47,420 nucleotides of DNA from Thioalkalivibrio sp. (GTDB lineage: Bacteria > Pseudomonadota > Gammaproteobacteria > Ectothiorhodospirales > Ectothiorhodospiraceae): the NCBI RefSeq assembly GCF_007692535.1, contig NZ_REBW01000229.1:1-47420 (forward strand), written 5' to 3'. The notes under the pieces are model-generated. The model was not told where the DNA came from, did no database searches, and saw nothing but the letters and a program-made list of their open reading frames with translations. This document shows positions 1 to 9,954 of the stretch, one piece after another. The first letter of the stretch is position 1; each line of letters opens with the position of its first letter. The position numbers were made by a program, and so were the translations under genes.

Positions 1-674
1 TCGACATCATCGTCTGGAACGAGAATCCGGCCCAGTTCGTGATCAACGCGATGTCACCCGCCGAGGTCCTGTCGATCGTGGTCGACGAGGAAAAGCAGAG
101 CATGGATATCGCGGTGGCCGAGGACAAGCTTTCCCTGGCGATCGGGCGTGGGGGGCAGAACATCCGGCTCGCGTCCCAGCTCACGGGCTGGGAACTGAAC
201 GTGATGACCGAGGCGCAGGCCGCGGAAAAGAGCGATGCCGAGGCCCAGCAGGTCCAGCAGCAGTTCATGGACGCGCTGGACGTGGACGAGGAAGTTGCCG
301 CCATCCTGGTGCAGGAGGGCTTCACCACCCTCGACGAGGTGGTCTACGTCGACGAAGACGAGCTCCTGGCCATCGAGGAGTTCGATGCCGATATGGTCGC
401 GGAACTTCGCTCGCGGGCAAGTGACGCACTGTTGACCCGGGCGATTGCCGCCGAGGAACAACTCGAGGGCGCGCAGCCCGCGGATGATCTGGTCAGCATG
501 GAAGGCATGACTCAGGCGTTGGCGAACAAGCTGGCGGCCCACGGCATCTGCAGCATGGAAGACCTGGCCGAACAGGCCGTGGACGACGTGGTGGAGGCGA
601 GCGGAATCGATCCCGAGAAGGCCGCCGAACTGATCATGACGGCCCGGGCACCCTGGTTCGCAGCGGACGCTTGA
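1..674 (+). CDS. nusA: Transcription termination/antitermination factor NusA, C-terminal part
   Basis: The reading frame is open from base 3, so the 5' end lies outside the window. About 223 residues are visible. They start with the DIIVWNENPAQF segment and run through the end of the KH region (AIGRGGQNIRLA) into two acidic helix-hairpin-helix repeats (about residues 80-145 and 155-220 of the visible part). NusA binds RNA polymerase and nascent RNA, and modulates pausing, termination and antitermination. The acidic repeats at the C-terminus are the usual gammaproteobacterial form that contacts the RNA polymerase alpha subunit and lambda N in E. coli. It is followed 67 bp later by infB, the normal order. 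Identity is secure from sequence and neighbours. Confidence 0.97.
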   Translation, partial: DIIVWNENPAQFVINAMSPAEVLSIVVDEEKQSMDIAVAEDKLSLAIGRGGQNIRLASQLTGWELNVMTEAQAAEKSDAEAQQVQQQFMDALDVDEEVAAILVQEGFTTLDEVVYVDEDELLAIEEFDADMVAELRSRASDALLTRAIAAEEQLEGAQPADDLVSMEGMTQALANKLAAHGICSMEDLAEQAVDDVVEASGIDPEKAAELIMTARAPWFAADA

Positions 675-741
675 TCGCGGCGCAATGGTGTGGATATGCC
701 GCGGCGTGCAAGCGGTTAGAATTGGATAGGAGGTAGGCGCA

Positions 742-3480
742 ATGTCGCAGATGACAGTACAGCAATTCGCGGAATCGGTGGGTACGCCGGTGGACCGTCT
801 CATTGGTCAGCTGAAAGAGGCGGGCGTTGAGGTGGACGGGCCGGCTGCCAAGGTGACCGATGCGCAGAAGCTGCGCCTGCTCGATCACCTCCGGCAGGCG
901 CATGGCGCCGCTGACAAGAGCGACGCGGGCCGCATGACGCTGAAGCGCCGGGCCACCACGCAGACCCTGAAGGTCAGCGCGGGCCAGGGCCGGACCAAGA
1001 CCGTGAACGTGGAGGTGCGCAAGCGTCGCCAGGTCGTGCGCAAGGCCCCCGAGCCCGAAGCGGTTCCAGAGCCGGTGACCGCTCGTGCCGAGCCCTTGCC
1101 GGAGGTGCCGCCGGCGCCGGCGCCCGAGCTTCCGACGCCGGAAGCGGCGCCTGTCGAGAAGGTGCCCGAGCCCGTGGTCGAGCCCACTGCGGCACCAGAG
1201 CCTGAGGTCCCTGAACCTGAGCCGGTCGTTGCGGAAACTGCCGCAGAGCCCCCCGAAGAGCCGCCTGCAAAGGCCGAACCGAAGAAAAAGGCCAAACCCC
1301 TCAGCCGGACCGAGCAACTGGCACGCCAGGTCGAGGTTGAGCGTGATGCAATGCGCCGTGCGGTAGAGTTGCGCCAGCAGGAGCAGGAAGAGCGCAAGCA
1401 GCGCCAGGAAACCAAGCAACGGGAGGAGGCCGAGGCCCTGCTGGCCAAGACCGAGGAAAAGGCCCGTCTGGAACGCAAGGAAGAGGCCCAGCGGCTTCTG
1501 ACCGAAAAGGAAGCCAAGGCGCGCGCGGATGCACCGGCCAAGGCCGCCGAGCCTGCCCGCAAGAAAGGCCGCCGTGGCGGCCGTGACGAGGAGGGCGGGC
1601 GCAAGGAACTGCATGTGGCGGGTGAGCGCCGCGGCCGGCGCGAGAAGGGCAAGAGCCGGGTCGCGCAGACTGCCGCAGCCGCCGCAGTGGCGAGCAAGCA
1701 TGGCTTCGAGCGCCCGACCGCACCGGTGGTGCGCGAGGTCGAGATTCCCGAAACCATTACGGTCGGGGAACTGGCCCAGGCCATGGCCATCAAGGCGCCG
1801 CAATTGATCAAGGCCCTGATGGGCATGGGCGTGATGGCAAACATCAACCAGAGCATCGACCAGGACACGGCCGTGCTGGTCGTCGAGGAGATGGGCCACA
1901 GGGCGGTTGCGGCACAGGCCCGGAACATCGAGGACGAGATCACCGTGGACATCCAGCAGAGTGGCGAGGCCAAGCCGCGTCCGCCGGTGGTGACGGTGAT
2001 GGGCCACGTCGATCATGGCAAGACCTCGCTGCTCGACTTCATCCGCAAGGCCAAGGTCGCTTCCGGGGAGGCCGGTGGCATCACCCAGCACATCGGCGCG
2101 TACCATGTGCCCAACTCAAAGGACGGGATCACCTTCCTCGATACCCCGGGTCACGCCGCCTTTACGGCGATGCGTGCGCGCGGTGCGAAGGCCACCGATA
2201 TCGTGATCCTGGTGGTGGCCGCCGACGACGGCGTGATGCCCCAGACGATCGAGGCGGTCGAACATGCCAGGGCCGGTGGCGTGCCGCTGGTCGTTGCGGT
2301 CAACAAGATCGACAAGCCGGCTGCCGACCCGGAGCGGGTGATGAACGAGCTCTCCCAACGCGGGGTGATGCCCGAGGCCTGGGGTGGGGACACGCAGTTC
2401 GTTCCAGTGTCCGCGCTGACGGGCCAGGGCATCGACGAACTGCTGGAAGCGGTTGGCCTGCAGGCCGAAGTGATGGAACTCAAGGTCCCGGATCAGGGTG
2501 CTGCGCGCGGTGTCGTGATCGAGTCGCGCCTGGACAAGGGTCGGGGGCCGGTGGCGACGGTGCTGGTGCAGGCCGGGCGTCTGAAGCATGGCGACATCAT
2601 GCTGAGCGGTCAGGAATACGGCCGGGTGCGGGCGATGTTCGATGATACCGGTGCCGCGGTGAAATCCGTGGGTCCATCGATGCCGGTGGAGGTCCTGGGT
2701 CTGTCCGGCGTGCCCAATGCCGGCGACGAGGTCCTCGTGGTTGCGGACGAGAAGACCGCGCGCGACGTGGCGGCCCATCGCGAGACCCGTCAGCGTGAGC
2801 ACAAGCTTGCCGCGCAGCAGGCCTCCAAGCTCGAAAACATCTTCAACCAGATGCAGGACGGACAGATTGCCACGGTCAACATCCTGCTGAAGACCGACGT
2901 GCAGGGTTCGGCGGAGGCGCTGCGCGATGCGCTGATCAAGCTTTCCACCGACGAAGTGCGGGTCAAGGTCGTGTCCACGGGCGTGGGCGGGATCTCGGAA
3001 TCGGACATCAACCTGGCGATGGCCAGCCAGGCGATCATCATCGCCTTCAACGTTCGAGCCGATGCCGGCGCCCGGCGACTCGCTGCCGATAATGAGATCG
3101 ACCTACGCTATTACTCGGTCATCTACGAGGCGATCGAGGATGTGAAGCAGGCGCTCACCGGACTGCTGTCCCCGGAGATGCGCGAGGAGATCGTCGGTCT
3201 CGCCCAGGTGCGCGATGTCTTCAAGGCCTCGGGCTTTGGCGCCGTTGCGGGCTGCCTGGTGATCGAGGGTACCGTGAAGCGCGGGAATCCGATCCGCGTC
3301 CTGCGTGACAACGTGGTCATCTACGAGGGCGAACTGGAGAGCCTGCGGCGCTTCAAGGACGACGTCAGCGAGGTCAAGACCGGTACCGAGTGCGGAATCG
3401 CGGTCAAGAACTACAACGACGTACGTCCCGGCGACCAGATCGAGGTCTACCAGCGCGTCGAAGTGGCCCGGACGCTCTGA
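742..3480 (+). CDS. infB: Translation initiation factor IF-2
   Basis: 912 residues, the usual long proteobacterial IF-2. The N-terminal IF2_N helical domain is followed by a low-complexity Pro/Glu/Ala stretch (about 110-180) and a charged coiled-coil region (about 190-300). A second IF2_N-type domain lies near 330-385. The GTPase core starts near 415, with P-loop GHVDHGKTS (about 420), DTPGH (about 466) and NKID (about 520), and the beta-barrel and C-terminal initiator-tRNA-binding domains follow. It delivers fMet-tRNA to the 30S subunit and promotes subunit joining. The start is fixed by AGGAGGT about 8 bp upstream of ATG. The stop codon overlaps the rbfA start by one base (TGATG), which suggests translational coupling. 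Confidence 0.98.
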   Translation: MSQMTVQQFAESVGTPVDRLIGQLKEAGVEVDGPAAKVTDAQKLRLLDHLRQAHGAADKSDAGRMTLKRRATTQTLKVSAGQGRTKTVNVEVRKRRQVVRKAPEPEAVPEPVTARAEPLPEVPPAPAPELPTPEAAPVEKVPEPVVEPTAAPEPEVPEPEPVVAETAAEPPEEPPAKAEPKKKAKPLSRTEQLARQVEVERDAMRRAVELRQQEQEERKQRQETKQREEAEALLAKTEEKARLERKEEAQRLLTEKEAKARADAPAKAAEPARKKGRRGGRDEEGGRKELHVAGERRGRREKGKSRVAQTAAAAAVASKHGFERPTAPVVREVEIPETITVGELAQAMAIKAPQLIKALMGMGVMANINQSIDQDTAVLVVEEMGHRAVAAQARNIEDEITVDIQQSGEAKPRPPVVTVMGHVDHGKTSLLDFIRKAKVASGEAGGITQHIGAYHVPNSKDGITFLDTPGHAAFTAMRARGAKATDIVILVVAADDGVMPQTIEAVEHARAGGVPLVVAVNKIDKPAADPERVMNELSQRGVMPEAWGGDTQFVPVSALTGQGIDELLEAVGLQAEVMELKVPDQGAARGVVIESRLDKGRGPVATVLVQAGRLKHGDIMLSGQEYGRVRAMFDDTGAAVKSVGPSMPVEVLGLSGVPNAGDEVLVVADEKTARDVAAHRETRQREHKLAAQQASKLENIFNQMQDGQIATVNILLKTDVQGSAEALRDALIKLSTDEVRVKVVSTGVGGISESDINLAMASQAIIIAFNVRADAGARRLAADNEIDLRYYSVIYEAIEDVKQALTGLLSPEMREEIVGLAQVRDVFKASGFGAVAGCLVIEGTVKRGNPIRVLRDNVVIYEGELESLRRFKDDVSEVKTGTECGIAVKNYNDVRPGDQIEVYQRVEVARTL

Positions 3481-3908
3481 TGACCGCGAGAAAGGATTAC
3501 CAGCGCAGCGACCGGGTCGGCGACCAGATGCAGCGGGAACTGGCCGAACTGATCCGGCTCGAGGTCAAGGATCCGCGCGTCGGGATGGTGACCCTGTCGG
3601 GCGTCGAGGTGTCCCGCGATCTCGCCCATGCCAAGGTCTTCTTCACTCAGCTGGGCGGGGAGGAAAAGGGGATCGAGGCGGAAAAGGGCCTGAACCATGC
3701 GGCGGGCTACCTGCGCCGGGCCCTGGGTACGCGGCTGCGTCTGCGCAGCGTACCGACCCTGCGTTTCATCTATGACGATACCCCTGAGCGGGGGGCACGG
3801 CTCTCGGCCCTGATCGATTCCGCGATCGCCGAGGATGAGGCCCGGCACCCCGACGGCGACGCGCCGGAGGGCTCCGGCGACGAGGCCGGCGCCGAGCCCC
3901 GGAACTGA
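3480..3908 (+). CDS. rbfA: Ribosome-binding factor A
   Basis: 142 residues. The start is the ATG that shares its A with the infB stop; a longer in-frame extension upstream lies wholly inside infB and is not used. The KH-type fold is recognisable from the RSDRVGDQMQRELAELI helix, the DPRVG motif, and the VSRDLAHAKVFFT strand-helix. RbfA binds the 30S subunit near helix 1 of 16S rRNA and acts in late 30S maturation. The C-terminal 20 residues are acidic, Gly-rich and probably disordered. Its position between infB and truB is the canonical one. Confidence 0.96.
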   Translation: MTARKDYQRSDRVGDQMQRELAELIRLEVKDPRVGMVTLSGVEVSRDLAHAKVFFTQLGGEEKGIEAEKGLNHAAGYLRRALGTRLRLRSVPTLRFIYDDTPERGARLSALIDSAIAEDEARHPDGDAPEGSGDEAGAEPRN

Positions 3909-3955
3909 CGCCCTCCGCACCCCGGGGTCCGGAAGATCGGAAACGATCCGCCGCC

Positions 3956-4876
3956 ATGCCGATCCAGCGTCGCGACGTCGACGGTATCATCCTCCTCGAC
4001 AAGCCGCTGGGGCTGAGCTCGAATCAGGCGCTGGGGCGGGTCAAGTATCTGCTTGCGGCCCGGAAGGCGGGGCATACGGGGAGTCTCGATCCACTGGCAA
4101 CGGGGCTCCTCCCGCTGTGTTTTGGGCAGGCCACGAAGGTGTCCGGGTGGCTGCTCGACGCGGACAAGCGCTACCTGGCCGTGGCGCGGCTCGGCATGGA
4201 GACCGCGACCGGTGACCTGGAGGGCGAGGTCTTGCGGGAAATGCCGGTGCCCGCACTGTCGGATGCGGACATCGAGGCGGCCTGCGAGGGGCTGCGGGGT
4301 CCGATTCAGCAGGTTCCGCCGATGTACTCGGCGCTGAAGCACGAGGGGCAGCGCCTCTACGACCTGGCGCGCAGGGGAATCGAGGTCGAGCGGCCCGCGC
4401 GCGCGGTGATCATTCATTCCCTGTCGGTCGAGCAGGTGGCTCCGGACCGTCTGCGCCTGGAGGTGCATTGCAGCAAGGGCACCTACATCCGGACCCTGGT
4501 GCAGGACCTGGGCCGGGCGCTGGGTTGCGGAGCGACGGTGGCGGAGTTGCGACGAACCGGTCACGGCGCCTTCGACGCGGCCGACATGGTCAGTATGGCG
4601 ACATTGGAGGCGGCGGCCGCCGAGGGCGGTCCCGAGGCGGTCGAGCGCTGGCTTCTGCCCGCCGACCGAGCCCTGGTCGACCGCCCGGAGGTGCGGCTGG
4701 ACGCAGCCAGCAGCCGTTTCCTGCGGCAGGGGCAGCCGGTGTTCGTCCCGGGGGTCAGGGAGATGGGGCCATTGCGGCTCTATGGTGCCGTTGGCGAGTT
4801 CCTGGGGATCGGCGAGCTGCAGGATGACGGCCGCGTGGCGCCGCGACGTCTGTTCGTGTCCGCCAATTCCTGTTAA
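3956..4876 (+). CDS. truB: tRNA pseudouridine-55 synthase
   Basis: 306 residues, normal for TruB. It isomerises U55 to pseudouridine in the T-loop of elongator tRNAs. The catalytic motif GHTGSLDPLATG is present, with the nucleophilic aspartate at residue 45. The KGTYIRTLVQDLG motif near 178 and a C-terminal PUA-like domain (about 240-306) complete the family pattern. It follows rbfA by 47 bp in the same operon. The start ATG gives the standard MxxxxxxxDGIILLDKP N-terminus. Confidence 0.97.
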   Translation: MPIQRRDVDGIILLDKPLGLSSNQALGRVKYLLAARKAGHTGSLDPLATGLLPLCFGQATKVSGWLLDADKRYLAVARLGMETATGDLEGEVLREMPVPALSDADIEAACEGLRGPIQQVPPMYSALKHEGQRLYDLARRGIEVERPARAVIIHSLSVEQVAPDRLRLEVHCSKGTYIRTLVQDLGRALGCGATVAELRRTGHGAFDAADMVSMATLEAAAAEGGPEAVERWLLPADRALVDRPEVRLDAASSRFLRQGQPVFVPGVREMGPLRLYGAVGEFLGIGELQDDGRVAPRRLFVSANSC

Positions 4877-4900
4877 TTCATGGCATTTGCGTGCTACTAT
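4873..4900 (+). promoter_or_regulatory. Probable extended -10 promoter for rpsO-pnp
   Basis: TACTAT at 4895-4900 is preceded by TG one base upstream, giving an extended -10 (TGCTACTAT). A weak -35 (TTAATT, 4873-4878) lies 16 bp upstream. Transcription would start near 4907. E. coli also has a promoter in the truB-rpsO gap, which supports the reading. It was read by eye only. Confidence 0.45.
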
Positions 4901-5078
4901 TTCGCGCCTTCGCCAACGCCCATGCTGCGAAGGCTTGCGTTCGTGCCGCGCGGCGCTGCGTCCCACCCGGAATCAGGGGTGATTCGGACTGCGGAAGAGG
5001 TGCCGGTGGGAGAGGGTGCGAGGGCCACGCCCGCAGGGCCATACAACCAAGGTTTACGTCTCAGGAGTCAAGCACGAC
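4901..5078 (+). promoter_or_regulatory. Long rpsO leader, possible S15 autoregulatory region
   Basis: About 170 nt would separate the predicted start of transcription from the rpsO ATG. The stretch has no plausible gene. It contains a perfect 8-bp hairpin (GCCTTCGC 4906-4913 with GCGAAGGC 4927-4934) and GC-rich sequence able to fold further before the ribosome-binding site CAGGAG near 5062. Many bacteria control rpsO through S15 binding its own leader. Whether this leader does so is inference. Confidence 0.35.
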
Positions 5079-5348
5079 ATGTCATTCGATACCCAAACCA
5101 AGACGACCATCGTCGAGGAATATCGCCGGGATCCCACGGATACCGGATCGCCGGAGGTCCAGGTTGCCCTGCTGACCGCACGCATCAAGCACCTGATGGG
5201 GCACTTCGAGACCCACAAGAAGGACCATCACTCACGTCGCGGTCTCCTCAAGATGGTCAACCAGCGGCGCAAGCTGCTGACCTATCTGAAGGGCAGAGAC
5301 CAGGAGCGTTACCAGGCGCTCGTGCAGAGCCTCGGTCTGCGCCGTTAA
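5079..5348 (+). CDS. rpsO: 30S ribosomal protein S15
   Basis: 89 residues, exactly the family length. The start is the ATG giving MSFDTQTK, with CAGGAG about 12 bp upstream; a 21-codon upstream extension is in frame but unlike S15. Family features are [13 protein letters not shown], the [16 protein letters not shown] motif and KLLTYLK. S15 is a primary 16S rRNA-binding protein of the platform and forms the B4 intersubunit bridge. It is followed 27 bp later by pnp, as in most proteobacteria. Confidence 0.98.
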   Translation: MSFDTQTKTTIVEEYRRDPTDTGSPEVQVALLTARIKHLMGHFETHKKDHHSRRGLLKMVNQRRKLLTYLKGRDQERYQALVQSLGLRR

Positions 5349-5375
5349 GTTCACCAAGAAGCGGGAAGCCAAAGC

Positions 5376-7460
5376 GTGTCATACAAGAAGACGTTTCAGT
5401 ACGGAAAGCACACGGTCATCCTCGAGACCGGCGGCATCGCCCGCCAGGCGAGCGGAGCCGTCCTGGTCAACGTGGCGGATACCGTGGTGCTGGTCACCAT
5501 GGTGGCACGCAAGGATGCCGACCCTGGCCGCGACTTCTTCCCGATGACGGTGAATTACCAGGAACGGACCTACGCTGCGGGCAAGATTCCCGGGGGCTTC
5601 TTCAAGCGTGAGGGGCGCCCCAACGAAAAGGAGACCCTGACCAGTCGCCTGATCGACCGGCCGCTGCGACCGCTGTTTCCCGAGGGCTTCAAGCACGAGA
5701 CCCAGATCGTTGCCACGGTCATGTCGATCAATCCCGAGGTGGATCCGGACATTCCCGCGCTGATTGGCGCATCGGCTGCGGTGGCGGTTTCCGGGGTTCC
5801 CTTCGCCGGCCCCATCGGCGCTGCCCGCGTCGGTTACCGGGATGGTGAATACCTGCTGAACCCGACGGCAAGCGAACTGGCGGAATCCGACCTCGACCTC
5901 GTGGTCGCCGGCACCGAGAGCGCGGTGATCATGGTCGAATCCGAGGCCAGCGAGCTCTCGGAAGAAGTGATGCTGGGTGCGGTCATGTTCGGGCACGAGC
6001 AGATGCAGGCCGCCATCCAGGCAATCCGGGAACTCGCCGCCGACGTCGGCAAGCCCTCCTGGGACTGGACCGCGCCGGCGGACGACAGTCATCTCGAGGA
6101 CCGGGTTGCCGGTGTCTCCCGCGATCTCCTGATCGACGCCTATCAGATCCCCGAGAAGCAGGCGCGTACCGATCGCCTGAACAGCCTGCGCGCGAGTGTC
6201 GTCGAGCAGCTGGCCACCGGTGCCGAAGGCGCGCCCTCGGCCGATGCGGTGAAGACCGCGTTCCACGACCTCGAATACCGCATCGTTCGCGACCGGATCC
6301 TGGATGGGAATCCGCGCATCGACGGCCGCGACAACCGCACCGTACGTCCGATCACCGTGCGTACCGGCGTGCTGCCGCGCGCCCACGGTTCGGCACTGTT
6401 CACCCGCGGCGAGACCCAGGCACTGGTGGTGGCGACGCTGGGTACCGATCGCGATGCGCAGGTCATCGACGCAATCGAGGGCGAGCGCCGCGAGCGTTTC
6501 ATGCTGCACTACAACTTCCCGCCCTACTGCACCGGAGAGACCGGCATGGTGGGCTCGCCCAAGCGTCGGGAGATCGGTCATGGTCGGCTGGCGAAGCGCG
6601 GCGTTCAGGCGGTGATGCCGAAGGCAGACGGTTTCCCCTACGTCGTCCGGGTGGTCTCCGAGATCACCGAATCGAATGGCTCAAGCTCGATGGCGTCCGT
6701 GTGCGGAACCAGCCTCGCGCTGATGGATGCCGGGGTCCCGCTGAAGGCCCCCGTGGCGGGAATTGCGATGGGCCTGATCAAGGAGGGCGACCGCTTCGCC
6801 GTGCTTTCCGACATTCTGGGCGACGAGGACCACCTCGGCGACATGGATTTCAAGGTGGCTGGCACTACCGGCGGTGTCACCGCGCTGCAGATGGACATCA
6901 AGATCCAGGGCATCACCCGCGAGATCATGGAACGTGCGCTGGAACAGGCGCGTGCAGGGCGGCTGCACATCCTGGAAAGGATGGGTGAGGAGATCAGTTC
7001 GCACCGCACCGAGATGTCCAGCTATGCCCCGCGCTTCATCACCATGCGCATCAATCCGGAAAAGATCCGGGACGTGATCGGCAAGGGCGGGGCGACCATC
7101 CGCGCGCTGACAGAGGAGACCGGGGCGTCGATCGACATCTCCGATGACGGCAGCGTGAAGATCGCTTCGACCGATCAGGCCGCGGGAGAGGAAGCCAAGC
7201 GTCGGATCGAGGAACTCACCGCCGATGTCGAGGTGGGCCGGGTCTACAGCGGCCGCGTCGTGAAGATCATGGACTTCGGCGCTTTCGTTGCCATTCTTCC
7301 CGGGCGGGACGGCCTCGTGCATATCTCCCAGATCTCGAACGACCGCGTCGAGAACGTGAGCGATTTCCTGACCGAAGGCGATACGGTGACGGTCAAGGTC
7401 CTGGAGGTCGACAAGCAGGGGCGCATCCGGCTCAGCATGAAGGCCATCGAAGCGGCCTGA
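5376..7460 (+). CDS. pnp: Polyribonucleotide nucleotidyltransferase (PNPase)
   Basis: 694 residues. It has two RNase PH domains (about 10-230 and 310-540) separated by an alpha-helical linker, then a KH domain ([17 protein letters not shown], about 560-615) and an S1 domain (about 620-690). The second RNase PH domain carries the phosphate- and RNA-binding residues, including the [11 protein letters not shown] and [12 protein letters not shown] motifs. It degrades mRNA 3' to 5' by phosphorolysis and can add tails; in many bacteria it is a degradosome partner. The start codon is GTG ([10 protein letters not shown]), with GGGAAG upstream. Confidence 0.97.
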   Translation: MSYKKTFQYGKHTVILETGGIARQASGAVLVNVADTVVLVTMVARKDADPGRDFFPMTVNYQERTYAAGKIPGGFFKREGRPNEKETLTSRLIDRPLRPLFPEGFKHETQIVATVMSINPEVDPDIPALIGASAAVAVSGVPFAGPIGAARVGYRDGEYLLNPTASELAESDLDLVVAGTESAVIMVESEASELSEEVMLGAVMFGHEQMQAAIQAIRELAADVGKPSWDWTAPADDSHLEDRVAGVSRDLLIDAYQIPEKQARTDRLNSLRASVVEQLATGAEGAPSADAVKTAFHDLEYRIVRDRILDGNPRIDGRDNRTVRPITVRTGVLPRAHGSALFTRGETQALVVATLGTDRDAQVIDAIEGERRERFMLHYNFPPYCTGETGMVGSPKRREIGHGRLAKRGVQAVMPKADGFPYVVRVVSEITESNGSSSMASVCGTSLALMDAGVPLKAPVAGIAMGLIKEGDRFAVLSDILGDEDHLGDMDFKVAGTTGGVTALQMDIKIQGITREIMERALEQARAGRLHILERMGEEISSHRTEMSSYAPRFITMRINPEKIRDVIGKGGATIRALTEETGASIDISDDGSVKIASTDQAAGEEAKRRIEELTADVEVGRVYSGRVVKIMDFGAFVAILPGRDGLVHISQISNDRVENVSDFLTEGDTVTVKVLEVDKQGRIRLSMKAIEAA

Positions 7461-7534
7461 TGCGTCCGGCTGGGCTGTCTGCGCGGGGCGGCCCGGGTTC
7501 GGACGTGACGACACTTCGCTAAGGGGCACCGACC

Positions 7535-8155
7535 GTGGATCTGGTCAGCATACGCAAGAGCTATCGTCGCTACGCGAGGCACTACGACGTCATCTTCGGG
7601 CGTGTCTTTGCCCAGGGGCGTCGCCTTGCGCTGAAGACACTGGCGCCGGTCTCTGGCAAGCGCGTTCTGGAGGTCGGCGTGGGAACCGGTATCTCGCTGC
7701 CGTTCTATTGCCCGGATGCGGAGGTGGTCGGAATCGACGTCAGCCGGGAGATGCTGGAAATCGCGCGCCAGCGCGTTGCGGATGGCATGTGTCCCGCGGT
7801 CACCGGCCTGGCCGAGATGAATGCCGAACACCTGGCCTTCGCCGACGACAGCTTCGATGCGGTGGTGGCGATGTACGTGGCCTCGGTGGTGCCGAATCCG
7901 GATCGGCTGTTCGCCGAAATGTGGCGTGTCTGCCGCCCCGGTGGGCAGATCCTCGTGGTGAACCATTTCGCGTCGCGGCAGTGGATCCTGCGCAGCTTCG
8001 AGCGCAGCCTGCGGCCGCTGTCCCGCGCAGTCGGATTCCGCCCGGACATGGAACTGTCCGATTTCGTCGCGGTGGCCGGGCAGCAGCCGGTGGCCATCGA
8101 ACCGGCCAGCCTGTTCGGGTACTGGAAGCAGATCCAGTTCACCAAACCCGCCTGA
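7535..8155 (+). CDS. Class I SAM-dependent methyltransferase, PmtA-like
   Basis: 206 residues starting at GTG. The Rossmann SAM-binding motif I is VLEVGVGTGISLP (about 49-61), followed by the acidic motif II VVGIDVS (about 68-74) and DDSFDAVVAMYVASVVP (about 106-122). The N-terminal RKSYRRYARHYDVIFG and the post-motif pattern closely resemble Rhodobacter-type phosphatidylethanolamine N-methyltransferases, which make phosphatidylcholine by three successive methylations at the membrane. That function is inferred from similarity. A ubiquinone/menaquinone-type methyltransferase is the main alternative. It stands alone, 74 bp after pnp. Confidence 0.75.
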   Translation: MDLVSIRKSYRRYARHYDVIFGRVFAQGRRLALKTLAPVSGKRVLEVGVGTGISLPFYCPDAEVVGIDVSREMLEIARQRVADGMCPAVTGLAEMNAEHLAFADDSFDAVVAMYVASVVPNPDRLFAEMWRVCRPGGQILVVNHFASRQWILRSFERSLRPLSRAVGFRPDMELSDFVAVAGQQPVAIEPASLFGYWKQIQFTKPA

Positions 8156-8504
8156 GAGTCAGACCTGGCGCTCGGGGCGGTGAAGGCCTCAGGCCGTCAT
8201 TCGCCATGGAGCGCGGATACAACCTCCCAAGCGCGTGACGCCACGTGGTCCCGCCCGCCGGCCGGCCGATGACGCTGCGCTCTTCCACTCCACCCGCGCT
8301 CCCAGTGGGCTGGCTGCTGCACCGTTCCTGAGCATCTTCGGGGAGCCCCGGCCTGCACCGGCTCCGCGTTGGTGCAGGCCTGCCCCAGCGTTGCCGGGCA
8401 TGCCCGCCCGACGAACGGTAGGGAATCGGGCAGGGTTCTTGCTGGGCTCCGGGTGGGTTAGAGTAGCGGACATTCCGCTTCCCTTTTGCGCGAGGATGGC
8501 CCGG
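8156..8504 (+). promoter_or_regulatory. Intergenic region upstream of the ATP-grasp island
   Basis: 349 bp without a convincing gene; one reading frame is open through it but lacks protein character. It holds a perfect 10-bp inverted repeat (8350-8359 with 8371-8380, 11-nt loop) that may end transcription from the methyltransferase gene. A weak promoter-like pair follows: TTCTTG at 8436-8441 and TAGAGT at 8459-8464, 17 bp apart. It would start transcription about 30 nt before the ATP-grasp gene. Confidence 0.35.
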
Positions 8505-9953
8505 ATGTCGATTGACTGGAAGTCGTATGATCCCGCTCCCTTTTACGACGAACTGATTCAGTCACGCGGCAGGCCACGTCCCGTGGCAAAGAAGCTCACG
8601 GACTATCTCAGTTCGCTGGACGACCAGGAACTGCAGACCCGCAAGCAGGCCGCCGACCACGCCATATTGGAAATGGGCATCAGCTTCACCGTCTACAGCG
8701 AGGGCGAGAACATCGACCGCGCCTGGCCGTTCGACATCATCCCCCGCGTGATCCCGAAGCGCGAGTGGCAGACGGTGGAAAAGGGCCTGGTGCAGCGGCT
8801 GACCGCGCTGAACCTCTTCATCGACGACGTCTATAACGATCAGAAGATCTTTCGCGACAAGGTCCTTCCGAAGTACGTGCTCAACAACTCGAAGAACTTC
8901 CGCGAGCAGTGCAAGGGGATCCATCCCCCGCATGGAGTGTGGGCGCACATCTGCGGTTCGGACCTGGTGCGGGACGGCGACGGCACCCTTTTCGTGCTGG
9001 AGGACAACCTCCGGGTGCCCTCCGGCGTGTCCTACATGCTGGAGAACCGCCAGGTGACCAAGCGGGTGTTCCCGGAAGTCTTCGAGAACTCGAGCATCCT
9101 TCCCGTCGACGAATACCCGACCCAGCTTTTCGACATGCTCGCGTCGATCTCGCCGCGACCGCAGGACTTCCCCGAGGTGGTGGTTCTGACGCCCGGGATC
9201 TTCAATTCGGCCTATTTCGAACATTCGTTCCTGGCCCAGCGTATGGGCGCAGAGCTGGTTGAGGGTGCGGACCTGGTCGTTGGCGACGATGACTGCGTCT
9301 ACATGCGCACCATCCAGGGACTGGAGCGGGTGGATGTGATCTACCGTCGTATCGACGATGAGTTCATGGATCCCGAGGCGTTCAACGCCGAGTCCATGCT
9401 CGGTGTACCCGGCCTGATGCGCGCATGGCGCAACGGCAAGGTCGGAATCGCGAACGCACCCGGGTCCGGGGTGGCGGACGACAAGGTGATCTATGCCTAC
9501 GTCCCGGACATGATCAAGTACTACCTGGACCAGGATCCGATCATCCCGAACGTGCCGACCTACCTCTGTGTGAACGAGAAGGAACGCGAGTACGTGCTGA
9601 AGCATCTGGACGAACTGGTGGTCAAGCCCGCCAACGAATCAGGGGGCTACGGGATGCTGGTGGGTCCACACGCGACCAAGAAACAGCGTGCCGAGTTTGC
9701 GCAGCTGATCAAGAAGGACCCGCGCAATTACATCGCCCAGCCGACATTGAACCTGTCGGTGGCGCCCACCCTCTGCGACGAAGGGCTGGAGCCGCGTCAT
9801 CTGGACCTGCGGCCCTTCGTGCTGCAGGGCGTGCGGACCGATGTGACCGCCGGGGGGCTGACCCGGGTCGCGATGCGCAAGGGCTCCCTGGTCGTGAATT
9901 CCTCACAGGGCGGCGGGAGCAAGGACACCTGGATCGTGGACGAGGAGGCCTGA
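8505..9953 (+). CDS. Circularly permuted ATP-grasp protein (stand-alone)
   Basis: 482 residues from the ATG at 8505, chosen because GAGGA lies 8 bp upstream and because it gives the usual family N-terminus; an alternative ATG is 9 bp earlier. This is the DUF404/DUF407 circularly permuted ATP-grasp family, predicted to be an amide- or peptide-bond-forming ligase. Putative catalytic features are intact: FVLEDNLRVPSG with E166/N168 (ExN metal ligands), VVKPANESGGYGML with K374 and the Gly-rich loop, and LDLRPF with D434. It opens a five-gene same-strand run; its stop is one base from the alpha-E start. Family association with alpha-E, transglutaminase and Anbu is established, but the substrate is unknown. 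Confidence 0.9.
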   Translation: MSIDWKSYDPAPFYDELIQSRGRPRPVAKKLTDYLSSLDDQELQTRKQAADHAILEMGISFTVYSEGENIDRAWPFDIIPRVIPKREWQTVEKGLVQRLTALNLFIDDVYNDQKIFRDKVLPKYVLNNSKNFREQCKGIHPPHGVWAHICGSDLVRDGDGTLFVLEDNLRVPSGVSYMLENRQVTKRVFPEVFENSSILPVDEYPTQLFDMLASISPRPQDFPEVVVLTPGIFNSAYFEHSFLAQRMGAELVEGADLVVGDDDCVYMRTIQGLERVDVIYRRIDDEFMDPEAFNAESMLGVPGLMRAWRNGKVGIANAPGSGVADDKVIYAYVPDMIKYYLDQDPIIPNVPTYLCVNEKEREYVLKHLDELVVKPANESGGYGMLVGPHATKKQRAEFAQLIKKDPRNYIAQPTLNLSVAPTLCDEGLEPRHLDLRPFVLQGVRTDVTAGGLTRVAMRKGSLVVNSSQGGGSKDTWIVDEEA

Positions 9954-9954
9954 G

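Noticed and set aside
675-741. TAGAAT box as a promoter for infB
   Set aside because: No -35 at a suitable distance, and infB is normally read from the nusA operon.
634-2106. A long minus-strand frame opposite nusA and infB
   Set aside because: Antisense to the certain infB gene and repetitive Leu/Gly/Arg in composition.
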